Shown: positions 12,525 through 25,780, counted from the stretch's first letter. The stretch is 64,000 nucleotides of DNA from Siphonodentalium dalli (GCA_032622095.1 CP136067.1:97456707-97520706), one strand, 5' to 3'. The notes: a model not told the origin generated them from the sequence alone. Numbers and translations: made by a program.

Positions 12525-13035
12525 CAAATCCGATGAGATGATCCTTGTCCAAGTTACAAACTGAACTGTTCATTCGGCACAAAATTCACACTTCCAAGTC
12601 AAACAAGGGCAAATCTGATAAAGATCAAGCGATGAAACCCGTAATATGTGGGTATCCTATTCCCAACCTGAGCTTTCGTGGTGTCAAGGAGTAACGAAAT
12701 CCGACAAATAACACCCATCCTACAAGCTGAAATTTTCGTACGGACACCAAATTAATAAATTGCCAAGACAAATGAGGGCCGTAACTCCGGTGAAAATAAA
12801 TGGACGAAATCCGTAGTATGTGAATGTCCGTTCGCCCAACATGTACTAACAGCATGCCAACGGTCAACGAAATCCGATGACTAACACCCGAGTTACAAGA
12901 CAAGGTGATATGTTCGCTCGCTTGGCGGACATACGTTCGGACGGAACCCTCGGATATACGCCCATATGAGGGTCGGGACACACTAATTGGTTTGTCAAGA
13001 CACATCCGATTTAACGAAGAACATACAATACACAA
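12525..13035. repeat. About 172-bp tandem repeat, three units
   Basis: ACGAAATCCGATGACTAACA at 12868 recurs as ACGAAATCCGACAAATAACA at 12693 and in more diverged form at 12525. Each is followed by an ACAAG(C/A) segment and a TTCG(T/C)(A/T)CGG(A/C) segment. It resembles the minisatellite cores of the Helitron-like elements but no ends are recognised. Confidence 0.55.
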
Positions 13036-13222
13036 TAACCATATTTTCCAACAGAAACATAGTTACACGTGATAGCAGTTTAAAGATGGTTCCCGTTCCG
13101 GATTTCTATACTGATTGGGTGTGGAGGGGTGGTCAGGTAGCTACAATTACGACAGACGCAGAATGATAAAGCAAGAGTGATTCATATTCAATGGTGGTAA
13201 AATGTTCAGATATGAAAGTTAA

Positions 13223-13608
13223 CCCTTTCAGTGTCAGGGTCGATCTCAATTGTTTTGGGGTATGCTTAAGCATGCTATAGCGAATTTAAAAACAAACTGG
13301 TTAAAACCTTAGGGGCATGTTATAACTCAAAACTATCACCAAGTATTCATAGTAAAAATTTTGATGCCCATGAAAAACGTAAGATTCCCTAGCACTAAAC
13401 CTACAAAATAAGTCTGTTAAAGAATATAAGAAAAAACTATTAAAATTGTAAAATATTGTAAAAAATAATAACAAATGATGAAAAATTGTTAGGCCAATGC
13501 ATTCTCGTATTTATGCGAGGCGACGTATGGTCGACTCGCATATTTAAGAGAATGCATTGGCACAGGGTATATTGGTTGATACAAAAATCTGACCTGGCAC
13601 TGAAAGGG
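13223..13608. mobile_element. TTAA-flanked MITE (piggyBac-like) with internal palindrome
   Basis: The ends are TTAA|CCCTTTCAGTGTCAGG and CCTGGCACTGAAAGGG|TTAA. A TTAA target duplication with CCCTTT termini is characteristic of piggyBac-type elements. The interior carries the hairpin CCAATGCATTCTC...GAGAATGCATTGG (13493-13561), shared with other MITEs here. There is no coding capacity. Confidence 0.8.
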
Positions 13609-13662
13609 TTAAACAAACGATATATGGTTGTTTGTTGAACTGATTATTATGAACTTTTTTAA

Positions 13663-14173
13663 AGGGATACTGTACTCAGATGTTGTTGTTGGTTTGTATA
13701 GTCTCTGTGTCGTAGAATAAGGTAACCATTATTTGAAAGTCTATTGAGTACGAATTAGTCGGAATGCGAACATACAAATTGTCGTTGTCGAATAATTTTT
13801 GTACAGTTTTCAAGCAAATGTATCAAATAAAAGTTATATTATATGCATACTAGCCCCATATACTCATTTAAGTTATTGTATAGTCACTAATCTGTGAGTG
13901 GTTCGAGTTTACTCCCCGTATCAACGTACTATTTTACACGATCATGTGTGCCATGCGTTTACCAATCCACTATTCCTCAATTAATTTGATTACGTCTTGT
14001 ACACGGAAATTCGTAATTTAATTTATGGCTTAAGCCATAAATTAAATTTGTATCAAATTATTAACTTTGATTTTAAGATAACCTATTAACCTGATCGTTC
14101 ACAGAATACATCTTCGACTCAAATTACTTATTTTTCTATATATTATCGATATTAGATCGTTGTTATTATCGGA
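13663..14173 (+). mobile_element. TTAA-flanked MITE, family C copy 1, 3'-truncated
   Basis: It begins TTAA|AGGGATACTGTACTC and is homologous, inverted, to nearly all of 54114-54652. Similarity stops at 14173, about 33 bp short of the other terminus, so this copy is truncated. It is AT-rich and non-coding. Confidence 0.7.
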
Positions 14174-14476
14174 ACGGACAGGCTCAATGGAGCTTCCAAA
14201 TTATGTCCACATAATTAGGAAGGTATAACATATCCTGAAAATTATATAACTATTGACATACCGGTTTCAATGCTGTCAACAACACTTCCCATGGTCACTG
14301 CCATTTTCCAGCTGTATAAAAATGTTCGCAAAGAAGTGAAACAAACGCTCTTTATTTCAACAATATAAGGAATATACTAACACGAAATGCTCTGCTGTTC
14401 CATTTCGTGCATTTGGAACCAAACATTGTGTTCAAAGTGGTATCTGTATGACTTAAATGCATCTAACTGGGACATA

Positions 14477-14937
14477 TGTGACCCGCCATATCAAATCCAG
14501 CCGCAAGTCGGGATTTGTTTTACCATGTGCCAATGCATTCTCTTATATATGCGAGTCGACCATAGGTCGCCTCGCATATATAAGAGAATGCATTGGCCTA
14601 ACAATTTTTTACAATTTTAATAATTTGTTCTTGTATTCTTTAACAATTTTAGATTTTCACCCATACAGAACCCCAGACAAACATGAGCAGACGACACTCT
14701 TCTATATGCTTTTATATATGTGTGGGGCTCCCTGCAGGGTAATGGATGTTTTTTTATTCTATGTCCTAAAAATTGTAAGAAACGTTTATTTAAAAAACAT
14801 GATAAAAAATTGTTAGGCCAATGCATTCTCTTATATATGCGAGGCGACCTATGGTCGACTCGCATATATAAGAGAATGCATTGGCACAGGGTAAAAAAAT
14901 TCCCGTCTTACGACTGGATTTGATATGGCGGGTCACA
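14477..14937. mobile_element. TA-flanked MITE with TGTGACCCGCC ends and two inner hairpins
   Basis: The termini TGTGACCCGCCATATCAAAT and the inverted copy ending at 14937 are flanked by TA on each side, suggesting a Tc1/mariner-type target. The interior has two copies of the about 69-bp palindrome CCAATGCATTCTCTTATATA... at 14529-14597 and 14816-14884, plus a segment shared with 37110-37466 in inverted order. There is no coding capacity. Confidence 0.82.
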
Positions 14938-14940
14938 TAT

Positions 14941-17160
14941 ACTGCTCGAAGAAGGGTAGTTCAAGTATTGATCGATATTTCGATATCGGGAACAATTAAA
15001 AAGCGAATATTATTAGATTATTTTGGTGCGAAAACCACAAGATAACTCTGGCTTCGATTGATGGTATTCTGCTATAGTCGAAAACTGTCAAGACAAGTTC
15101 TATAACAACTGCTCCCCTAATATATTTACAAGTTTCTTTTAACATTAGATAATATGCCAATCACGCATCCATATGAAGTGGAACTTAATTTGTTTTTCAA
15201 ACGTCTTCGAAATAGATAGCAAACGTTGTGGTCTTTGTTTTACGATCAACCAATACATGCCTAATACAATAGATTGATCGGACGTATATGTGTGGCTCTG
15301 AATCTGCAACACAACTATAGCCGAAATAATATGTGCGATTTTAATGAGATACAAATGTACTCTCTTGTAATAATTATGACAATACTAAATGGAGTATCCA
15401 TGTGTCGCTTACATATATATTACAGCATGTCTACCTTGAGGTATATTTTAATAATACTAGCTTGCCAAAAGCATTATGTTTCGTATATCTGATGACACAT
15501 GTATCTATAAGACCCTTACTTAAATTTGGCAAGTCGTTTTGAAATTTGGCAATAAACAAAATATCAAATAAAAGCCAACTCTCTTAACAAGGATACAGTT
15601 TTACCAAAACGTATGGGTTGCTTTACTGTGCTTTCTGTGGGAGTGACGATACCATCAAAATATCTCGATTAAAATTATCGAAACACGATTTTGATGGCAA
15701 TTTAACTGCAATGGTCGTCTCTTATAAAGAGCGTCGACTCTCAATCGTTCAAATGCGGATGGTAGTGCAAAGCGTTAAGAACTATGATATTCTGTACTCG
15801 TTTTCAACGTCAATTGATTGATTCCACCATACGTTTGTGCCATAGGAAATGAAAGTGATTGACTACAATATACTGTTTTGACTTATATAGGGACAAATCT
15901 GACATGGCATCTTTAAGATTGAAACCAACCTTTACTTATTTTGCAGCAGGAGACAGTTTGCAGCAGCGGCGAAATCCATCTCCCAAAGAAAGAGGAACCT
16001 CCCACATGCATGAGTATGTTTATCAATATCCGATCAGATCTACTAAAGATGTACATTATATATTACCCCCCCTACATGCATGGGTATGCTTATCAGATGT
16101 ACTAATGGTGTATTATTTTCCCCGTACAATATAGTAAGGTGTGAAATGGGTTAACGCGTGTATATGCTTCATAAACTATGCTATACACCGAGACTAGAAT
16201 ATAATCATTGGCATGATGCATATTATCCTTTCCCCTTGATACTATGTTTTTCCCGTTAAACAACTGACAAAACCCAGATACACAAATCACCCACATCACT
16301 TCGTCTGTTCATTGGTCCACTCTTACCAGTTGCATGTCTCGCGAGTGGTAGGTTCCTATACCATATTATTAGTAACACGAATTAACTCGATTTGTACGCT
16401 TTTGATATCCCGATGGCCACTCTACAGATCAAATTTCATTTGGAACTAATACACCATGGCCGAAACATATGTGTGGACAGAACGAAACTCTTTATTTCCC
16501 GTTGAACACCCCTTTTGATCTTGATCGTACGGTAGATTGTCGCACTCAATCTGAATATGATGTAACTAAGAGTGTTGTCTACTAAACTCAACTTCTCTAT
16601 TATTCGAGCCTATAGCTGGTTGTGTAATGCGTACAAATTAGTCGACATTTCTATAAAATATTTCCCAGCTTGAAGAGAGGGTATAACGGCACTGGTTTAG
16701 TAAAATAGGTTTATGGTGTCGGATTTATACCGCAGTCATATTCTTATGATCTGCCAATATCTTTCAATATGAAGAGGTCATGGAATGACAGGAACATCAT
16801 CATTCGATTATGCAAACAATGTGCTCTCGTGAGGGTATCCGCAAGTAAATAAGGTCATAGCACCTTGTCACCGAATTATAACTATCCGATCTGCAGTGTT
16901 AGATATGACTATTTTGACAGGTTGGTGCCACAACATTAATGGTACAGGATGATTTGAACTAGCAATCTAGAACAGTCGTGTGAAACATGGACTTATTATT
17001 GGCCAGTTAAGTTCTGACTACTTTTGTATAAAAGTTTAGCAGGATTTTTAGTCCGGCATAAGTTCATTATTCCAGCTTGATTCTCACTTAAAACTACTGT
17101 GGCTTAAAACAAAGTTTTACTTTACACACAAAAGTGCTGTTCCGTTAGCTCGGTGGATCT
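14941..17160. other. Intron 1 stretch without recognised features
   Basis: Only small echoes are seen. AAATTTGGCAA(G/A)TC(G/A)TTTTGAAATT near 15518 recurs near 31124. CATGCATG(A/G)GTATG(T/C)TTATCA with a downstream GAT(C/G)TACTAA recurs about 70 bp apart at 16005 and 16074. No coding or RNA signal is seen. Confidence 0.3.
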
Positions 17161-17167
17161 GAAGAAA

Positions 17168-17266
17168 ATAACTCATCACTTCACTCTACGAAATGAAAAC
17201 AGTCACAAAAACAAACTCGACTACTCTTTGACGACGTTACGGCCACACATAACGAAAATAAGTTCT
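17168..17266 (+). repeat. Dispersed repeat fragment, pair of 29186-29299
   Basis: AACTCGACTACTC(T/C)TTGACGACGTTACGGCCACACA(T/C)AACGAAAA occurs in both places in the same orientation with few mismatches. The similarity extends leftwards to AACTCAT-AC-T-ACTCTA. The family is unknown. Confidence 0.6.
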
Positions 17267-17603
17267 ACCACAAGGGGTGGTGTTTGGTGCTCGTGATTCA
17301 GGATCACCATTCTAGCGGATTGTGGTTAGTGCTATGTTTCTGTCTATGTCAAACTCTTTTGGAAGTTTTCGTAATCCATTGGCGACAGACACCAACGGAA
17401 CAGGACCAATAGCGTGGATTACTAGCTTAATTAGGGTTCTTACGTCAACTCATTTCCAGGGCGTCTTGCAAATATCTATATAAGCTATTTGCATGATTGC
17501 TTCGACTTGTTTGATTTAACTGTTACAGATACGTTGATCTTCTACAACCTCGTTTCCATAGACTCACCGGCACAGAATATACGCAAAGTTAATTGAATGG
17601 CGA

Positions 17604-17967
17604 TTTCCAATTAACTCTTGTGTGCACTCAGATATCATCCATCTCGTTTTCAAAATAATTTGGAGAAACGAGATTCATATTGTGCACAAATCCGAATTTT
17701 GACTGTGGGTCAAGAGACCTTCCAATGTCAATTACGCATAGTGCAAATCAAAGGAAGTTACCACGATTTGTATTGAAATATTGTATTTCCAATTAACTAT
17801 TGTGTGCACTCAGATATAATCCATCTCGTTTTCAAAATAATTTGGAGAAACGAGATTCGTATTGTGCACAAATCCGAATTTTGACTGTGGGTCAAGAGAC
17901 CTTCCAATGACAATTGACGCATAGTGCAAATCAAAGGAAGTTACCACGATTTGTATTGAAATATTGT
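17604..17967 (+). repeat. 182-bp tandem duplication
   Basis: TTTCCAATTAACTCTTGTGT at 17604 repeats as TTTCCAATTAACTATTGTGT at 17786, with near identity through GATTTGTATTGAAATATTGTA. Each unit contains an inverted pair ATCTCGTTTTCAAAATAATT / GGAGAAACGAGAT. It lies just before the gag relic, so it could be a remnant of LTR or leader sequence, but no matching 3' copy was found. Confidence 0.75.
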
Positions 17968-17999
17968 ATAAGACATATACTGCATGTCAAATGTAATAG

Positions 18000-20250
18000 C
18001 TCAAGACGAGGGATATAAAACACGCTCACAATTTTTTAGAGGACCAATTAGTTGTTTGGCCACAAAAACAAAACGAGCAATTTCAAAAACCTTATGAAAA
18101 CCCGTATTACAATATTTAGGAAATAAATTAACAGCACTAACTGAATTTGTAGGAACCTTTAATAAACCTCATGTAGTTGGACAAAAGTTAGCTGTTATTA
18201 AAATAGTTACATTCCAAACTAATAATCTAAAAATTAATTAAATTAAGTACGAATATAAGCATTATCTGTTAGACCCATCAGAAGAACCACACAAATAGTT
18301 TCACCCTTTTCGGAGACATTTAAACATACACAACAAACAACTTTAGTGCAACCAGTTGTTATTGAAGAACCTTGGGGCGAATACTAGCTATTTCGTCCAG
18401 ACTATCCATGCACTAACACCAACCAATTGAAAACACTAAATAATTACTACACTGGTATCATAATGGAAGGAGAAAATTTACGATGGCGCAACAAAACGTG
18501 CAAAATGTACCCCTGCTGATATGGTACAGAGGGCCCAAGCTCAGCCACAAGCCACACCCCACATATATGGATTTTAGTCGCCAGATGGGAATGATGTTAC
18601 AGGGGTTAAACCAATAATTCGAAGGTTTCAACCATAACGTGGCGGCACAAGCCCAGTCGAATTGTATTCAAACCGCAGGGATGATAGCCCTGTATGAATG
18701 TGGTGGCTATGAATACAAGGAGTTTATACAAAATAGTTATCGGCACCCCTGATAACTAGAAATGGCTAGTGGCTCTACAAAAACCACGAGACCCAGAAGC
18801 AGACTAGTTGCAACGCTTAAAGACATATTATGTACTTGTTCGGGTGCGTGAAACTGATCAGTTAGTATCCAGGCGCTAAGCCAACTGGAGGTGTGTACCA
18901 TTCTACTAACATCGCCGAAATTCTGAAGCAAATCGACAGTACCACTCTATAGAAAACATCGTCTGAACTACGCTCAAATGTAAATATTTACTACTCGATT
19001 CGGGACGCATCCATCGGCGATAAACTAACGAAAATGATTTCGCCATCGAGAGTCGCTGCATTAAATTAATATATAAGAATAACGGTTGTTGTCAATTTGG
19101 ATATATTATTTGTTAAAATTACTACTTTGAACAAGATTATTCTCCATTTATATTTGATCACCCTACCAGAGTGTACTGTTTCAAATCATATCCATTTCGC
19201 GAATGTTACATATGAATAGCAAGCACTAGCCATGCTGGGAACTGTAAAGCAAATACCGACCGAAAACACATACATACACATTTATGTGGAAAAAATACGC
19301 CAAATAGCGGCAGACGCTTTCCAACCCAACGAATTAGACATGCAACCTTTATATGAGAGTTTGTTGATAATAGTCTTAAATTAAAAGTTATTCGAGACAA
19401 TCCCACTAATCCCAACGTTGTAGCAAATATAGTCATGAGTCAGTTTAACATTTAAAAAAGATTTGCTCTAAGATTTAAAAAACTATAAACAAGATCTCAA
19501 GATGACGAATGCGAACCCATGGACGTGGGTCACATTATACCACACATTATACAGTGTACCTATTGTAAATTAATTTCAGAATCAATTTAAACATAACAAG
19601 ATAAACTTAATTCAAAGGCCTGTGCTATAGTGGAATGTCGGGGTTAATATTTGCCTGAAAGTCTGTGTAGAGTATGTTAATAGAACCAATTACCAACTGA
19701 TCAATAAGTGTGTGGGACCACTGCTTTACTGGTTCAGAAGTATAGCGAATCATATGTTTGGAAACAGATCAATGTCACATGGAAGAAGTCCTACTGGCCT
19801 GGAATGATATCATATCACGGGGATGCGACCAGTCATGTGACTTGGGGACAAAGTTGGAATAAAATACTAGGTTTGCTTTCGGTCGTGGCTTTTCGGTTAT
19901 AATTCTCTAAGTGACCGAGTGGCCCCGCGACAGACTTCAGGCATATTCTCAACTGCTAGCCTTTTAAAAGTTGTTGTGGTAAATATATATCCATGCATTC
20001 TTTGATGTTACAATAAAAGATTGTGTATCTACAAAACTGTGTCTGGACCTGTTACCCAACGTGGAGAGACGATCTACGGCCGATTATAGGACAGGCCAAA
20101 GGACAATTTAAATCCAATTCAAATTCAATATTGTAAATATTGTGGAAAGAATCGAAAGCGCCATGAAGCAGAGTGTTACTTTAAGACAAACACCAATAAA
20201 TACCTGTAAAGTCTGTTTTGTACCAATCCTCAAAGCAGACTATAAAACAA
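18000..20250 (+). pseudogene. Gag relic of an LTR retroelement
   Basis: The reading frame is riddled with stops and frameshifts, but fragments look gag-like. At 19513 an E-P-M-D-V-G-H segment followed by C-x2-C resembles the junction before a gag zinc knuckle. At 20132-20176 the frame gives C-K-Y-C-G-x5-H-x3-C, a zinc-knuckle-like motif with non-standard spacing (C-x2-C-x6-H-x3-C instead of C-x2-C-x4-H-x4-C), probably from decay. Gag proteins package RNA in cytoplasmic particles. No protease or reverse transcriptase follows. Confidence 0.45.
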
Positions 20251-21362
20251 AAGACTAAAAACTGCCAAAATAATAAAAACACAAAAGTTACAAAATAACA
20301 AATATCACTTTGAAGACTGTGGACAAAATGCACAAACAAGCATAAATTTAGCATGACACAATCACAATGTAACTAGCCACTATTCTAAACTAAAATACCA
20401 TGTACAAAATAGTGGTTGTGGTAGAGTGCACGACTCTGGCAGCAGTTCAAAGCACACCGCAGCACTGCATTAATATATGCACGACATGTCATTACGTGAC
20501 ACTAACATGGAACTGCAGTCTCCCCAATGCCCAATGCCAAATACAAAAACAAATGGGTCAGAGGGATATCGATATAGGAAATACCAAGGTAAGGTAGTGT
20601 TCCTGGTAACATGTGTAGTGTTCTAAAGATATTGCATGGTTCCAATGTCAATGATTGTGACGCAGGTAGTGAAGTGAAGTCAAAGAATCTAAGGTAGGTA
20701 CCCAGAGCTATAGCAAGCAAAACAAGTCAAATGTATGCTAAAGTTTGGATGTTAGGTCCCATAACAGGCCATTAAGTTAGTCAAAATGTTACAAAAACAT
20801 GGGAAAGTGATAAATATCCTTTTGTAGAGGCTGGTGTTAAGTATTAGTCCGTGAGCTTGTAGGACCCCTCGTGCACCCCCCACTACTTAACTTTTGTATT
20901 TTCATGTAATCTAATATGAACTGGTCAGGAAAAATAATGTTAACAGCAAATATTGTGGGTCCTATTGTACCTTCTGGGTCAAAGTTTAGCCTTATTTGAT
21001 TACATATTTTTCCGATTATGATGGGGTAGGGAAAACTGATATCCCATATAAGTGATGTCTTGATGATTGTATGATGTTTTCATCGATGGCGTCACCAGAG
21101 GTCGGCAGGTCACGCAATGGCGATGAAAACATATATACTAGTCTGGAATATGATAGGGTACACCTGCACCCCCGACCACAAGACTTAACTTCACCCCACT
21201 CATTTTATTCCTTATTATGTTTAAGTTTTAAATAATGTTAACACGTCAAAAACATGGCAGTGAGACAAGATGGCGTCCAACATGGCCGCCGTTTTTAAGA
21301 CGAGGTACTATAAGTCAGTTTGATTCAAATTATTAAGAGAAAATCTTGACAAATATATACAA
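20251..21362. other. Region where pol would be expected; no domain seen
   Basis: Between the gag relic and the integrase tail no reverse transcriptase, RNase H or integrase core was found in any frame. CAAGATGGCGTCCAACATGG near 21268 resembles the C-rich words at 63820 and 63980. The missing pol suggests an internal deletion before or together with insertion of the Helitron at 21363. Confidence 0.3.
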
Positions 21363-21999
21363 CTAGCCGATGAGCCCGACGTTGTCCGGGCTATTCATCC
21401 GGGCTATTCAAAAACCAAATTTCAAGTCGATAGCTCTACCCGTTTCCTAAATCTGGTCTGCGCATGCGCGAAGCTTGCGTCGCACGGGCTCGGCGACCCG
21501 ATAAAATTCGTATCCGGGGCAAGATACATTCACATAGCAAATTTCAAGTTGATAGCTCCACCCGTTTCCGAGATCTCGTCTGCGCATGCGCGAAGCTGGC
21601 GTCGCACGGGCTCGGCGACCCGATAACATTCGTATCCGGGGCAAGATACATTCACACAGCAAATTTCAAGTCGATAGCTCCACCCGTTTCCGAGATCTCG
21701 TCTGCGCATGCACGAAGCTGGCGTCGCACGGGCTCGGCGACCCGATAAAATTCGTATCCGGGGCAAGATACATTCACATAGCAAATTTCATGTTGATAGC
21801 TCCACTCGTTTCCGAGATCTCGTCTGTGCATGCGCTGCACGGGCGTCGCACGGGCTCACCAATAGGACAACGACGACCGCCTGGTCAAACTACACACACG
21901 TACCAAGTTTCGTCCCGATCGGTCGAGAATCGTAGATTTGTATTAATGACAGACAGACAGACAAACAGACAGACATAGGTCTTCAAAATATATATGAGA
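21363..21999 (-). mobile_element. Helitron-like element, family B, minus strand
   Basis: On the minus strand it begins A|TCTCATATATATTTTGAAG at 21999 and ends with hairpin GCCCG-GACAACGT-CGGGC, then TCATCGGCTAG and a T. A CTGT-type microsatellite sits next to the 5' end. The body has about four units of a 122-bp minisatellite containing GCGCATGCGC, CGTCGCACGGGCTCG and GATAGCTCCACCCGTTTCCG. The same unit fills 45209-45958. There is no coding capacity. Confidence 0.85.
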
Positions 22000-22106
22000 T
22001 TTTATTAAATATTATTGTGAAGCTAAAGGCACAATGATACAATGTTAACTGATCATTGGAGCAATGAAATATGCCGTTACGTGGGTTCCATCCCCTTCCA
22101 TCCTTC

Positions 22107-22160
22107 AACAGAACGCGGTATAAAACAGAACGCGGTATTATACAGAACGCGGTATAAATT
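22107..22160 (+). repeat. Short tandem repeat, about 18 bp x 3
   Basis: ACAGAACGCGGTATAAA occurs three times in a row with one variant (GGTATTAT). No function is evident. Confidence 0.7.
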
Positions 22161-22621
22161 TCACCAAAACTCACCATTGGGATTCTAGTCATATTAACAA
22201 AAATGAGCAGAACTGTTCAATTTAAGTGAGACATACCATTACTTACGAATATTCCAACTCAATGGAACCAAAATTGTCACTTTAGCGCAAAGTGACCGCC
22301 AATATGGCAGCCAAATTATGGAAAATGGTAGATATTGCCCAGCTTGTATTGCAATCGGTTAAAAGTTGTGGTACCTTTCTAAACCAATAGAGAACCAAGT
22401 AGAGGTATACGCTCTCCATCTTAATCAAACGCTAGCAGCTATTCGATTTAATTTGATTGAATCAACTAAATATTCGCCATTTTATCTGCTACATGTATAT
22501 AACAGAGAGGATATCCCGTATTACCATCGGATAACTGGTTAAATCCCCATAAAAATATATGGGTGACGACTTTCATAAAGTTGTCATTCTGGGAATGCAT
22601 CGCTCATTTAGATAAGTTCAT

Positions 22622-22990
22622 AGACACTTTAGATCTGATAAGAAGCGTCAAAAGCAATATGCTGATAACAATACTAAGGATATTAGTTATGAAGTTGGTG
22701 ATCCGGTTTATTGTAAAGATAGCCGAACCAGAAATAAGCTAGCTACAAAATGGTTACCTTATTATTGGGTTACTGCTAAAACTTCTCCAGTGAGTTATGC
22801 CAATCATAACCATCCTACTGGTCGTGAAACTAAATATCATGCCAAGATTTTGTGTAGGGCTCCACTTAATTGGAAAGTAGCTACTAACGCAGAGGAATGT
22901 CATTCTCTATGTGATCAAAGCTATGTTGTCCCATCCAGTCTTCAGGTTCATCTGACTCAGAAGATAACATGCCTGGGAAGCATCAACATA
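22622..22990 (+). pseudogene. Integrase C-terminal tail of an LTR retroelement
   Basis: The frame gives a Lys/Gln-rich helix (KKRQKQYADNNTKD), then YEVGDPVYCK, a tryptophan strand (TKWLPYYWV) and TSPVSYA, a layout typical of the DNA-binding tail of gypsy-type integrases, which binds chromatin or DNA ends. It is open for about 120 codons from 22622, but upstream frames are broken and the catalytic core is missing. It lies between the gag-like and env-like relics in the expected order. Confidence 0.6.
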
Positions 22991-23818
22991 AACATAACAA
23001 TTCAACTGATGATGACAATATTGCTTTAATGGATCTAGCTAAAACGATAAGAGCTGTACATCCTCAATCAAATTATGACACATAATTGTTACCACAAAAC
23101 CTTCTCCTTAGTGATGACGTAGCAGGTACGAGTTCGAATTACATTGTATCGATCGGGTTCGATCAGACTCAATCACTTGATGATTTTGGGGGTTACCCCA
23201 TTGCTCCATCAGGCATGGTGGACAATGTCACCCCGATCAGACATTGGAGACTTAGTTACTATTTTAATACTGTTCCTTTCCCGTTTTTCCAATTGTTCCT
23301 TACTAGATTTACGTAGATTTAATGTCGCTATATACTTACTGATGTTAACAATATTCGATTAGTAATTAGATTGGCGTTCTTACGTATGTCGCCACTCATT
23401 TTTACCCTCTCCTTTTCTATATAAAGAAGTTTAACATAGGGAGATATACGTTATGGGGCTCCATACTTTTTTGCAAAACCATATTCATAAAAGTGTTGTT
23501 TCGTTTTCCTTGTTGCAGTAACCATGAGAAATAACAAGGAAACGTGCAAGTGATTGTACAAAACGTTTGTACCAATTAACTGGTGAGGTTAAATGTAATT
23601 TAGAAAGTTACAACTTAAATATTTATGAGTATGAGCACGGTCATATATCTCACTTTGTAAAAGTCCCATATGTATAATTACTGGTGTAAGGTTGTAGATA
23701 CAAATTTTCATGCTATATAAATATAAACAAGACATACTCATATTCACCATTTACTGTCATAAATTGCACCCCACGTGTGTCCACACAAAGGAATAACATA
23801 GAAACTGACAGAAGGTTA

Positions 23819-23922
23819 TCAATGTTTGGAAAATCGATAGTCTGGATATCTAGTCCATCTCCCAATGTCCCAATGTCAATGTTTGGAAAATCGATAGTCT
23901 GGATATCTAGTCCATCTCCCAG
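23819..23922 (+). repeat. 57-bp tandem duplication
   Basis: TCAATGTTTGGAAAATCGAT followed by AGTCTGGATATCTAGTCCAT is present twice, at 23819 and 23876, with almost no differences, implying a recent duplication. Confidence 0.85.
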
Positions 23923-23959
23923 AAGGATTGCTAGCAAAAAGTTACACATAACACTTTTA

Positions 23960-25780
23960 GTCTGATATCTGGCACACTTATAACCTCACAAAATGTAACG
24001 TTTCAGAAAATAAAAGAATTAACCGTAACTAATTCAGAATGGACGATGGGATTTGTGATAGATCTTTAAGTATATTAAAACTACTTAAATGTTATATTAG
24101 AACAAATAAGACAAACCCAAAGCCATATCAAATCGCAATCAATAAATACCCGTCGAATATTTTAAATGGAACAGTCAAAGAATTCCAAATAACATTTCTA
24201 GAATTACAGTCGGCACTAAAAACACTAAAAGCACAGTATTTAGAAATAATAGTTCAATTTACTGAATACAAAGGTCTGCATGGCAAAACTTCAAGAAAAC
24301 GTAGAGCACTTCTGCCATTTATCGGAGGACTTTCATGGCTCTTCAGTACTGTAAATAATGCAGACCTACAAAACATAAACATAAATATCGATAAAATAGG
24401 ACAAAACCAAATAAAATTCAACATGCTTTAAAACAAGACAGTTTTAGCATAATGGATGCTATTAGGAACTTAATGAAAGAAAATAGACAGAGAATAAATC
24501 AATTAGTACAATTTGTTAAACTTATTAAAAATAAACCTGCACTAAAACTAAACCAACAACATAGAAGCATTATAAAAATAGAATACCAAATGGTAACATC
24601 TGAAAGATTCTACATAGAACATTTGCATATGCAATTAAGCATCCTACCATCTAAGCGAATATCTACAAGTGTAATTAGGATTAATACATCAATACAAATG
24701 GTAAGGGATATTAAAAAGAAATTATCAGATCATTTAAATTTGCCTTTTAATCCAACCACAGAAACTTGGCAATATTATCAACATATAACTTGTAATGATG
24801 TTCTATCTCTCAGTTAAATAGATATAATAATTACATTACCATTGTTACACGTTAAAAACAATTATGAGGTATTTAAAACGCATGCGTTCCTTATACTATA
24901 AACGAAGACAATAAAACATGAATTGAATCAAATGGTAGCGGAATATAGATTATGCACTTCACAATTACTCATAAACCATATTAGGACTCAATAGTTGTGC
25001 TAAGGATAAATTAAGATATTGTAAATTCAATGGACTCATTAGAGATGTGGAAGAAACCATACCTGGCATGTAATATTATTCATAAATGGTAGTGAGTCTG
25101 TAGATATAATGTGTATAGTAGATGTTAAACCAAATATTATCTTTCCGTACGTAACCCAAAATAAATAAATGTATTTAGTACAACATAACAGTTAACCTTA
25201 TCCATGGACTATGCAAACATATATAACCATTAAGATATAAAAATAAACCCTCACATTGGTCTATTATTAAAACCTAATTGTTCAACATCCACCCATAGCT
25301 TTAGATTCGAAGGTTATTTCGAAGGAAACAACTTAGTAGATGATTTTAATTGTAAACTTTTACAAACGTTTATTACTTAAAAATTCCTCTTATGGAAATC
25401 ATTCTTAGAGAAATTACCAAACTATACAAACCTAACTTTTCCAGACCAACTTAAGCTAGTTCATAATATCAATCTAAAGCCACTGGCTAATGTAGTAGTC
25501 CTATATACAAATTCAAACTTATATTCCAAATTCCTATTAGAAGTCGTATATGTCATGGGGTGTGTAAACGCCACACTGGGCGAAACACACAAAGACATAG
25601 ATAGGAAAATGTACTTAAGGCATATATTGAAAATCACGATAACTCCAGCGCAGATGTTTATGAAGACAATGAGCCCAAACACGCACAAACTGAGGAGACA
25701 ACAAACGCTGTCACGAGATATAAATCATAAACGAATTCGGATCCTCCATCCCGAAAAGGAAATAATCGAGTTCAATTGAT
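23960..25780 (+). pseudogene. Env-like (fusion glycoprotein) relic of an LTR retroelement
   Basis: Several frames, interrupted by stops and shifts, together resemble the envelope gene of gypsy-type or errantivirus-like retroelements. In the 24039-24431 frame a basic R-K-R-R site (residues 86-89) is followed by a hydrophobic Gly-rich stretch and then a long Asn/Ile-rich helix, the layout of a furin-cleaved class I-like fusion subunit. A second frame at 24452-24817 continues the helical region and ends near Y-Y-Q-H-I-T-C. Weaker pieces run to about 25780. In intact relatives such a protein mediates membrane fusion; this copy is clearly non-functional, with at least three frame breaks and no clear transmembrane segment. 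Confidence 0.55.
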
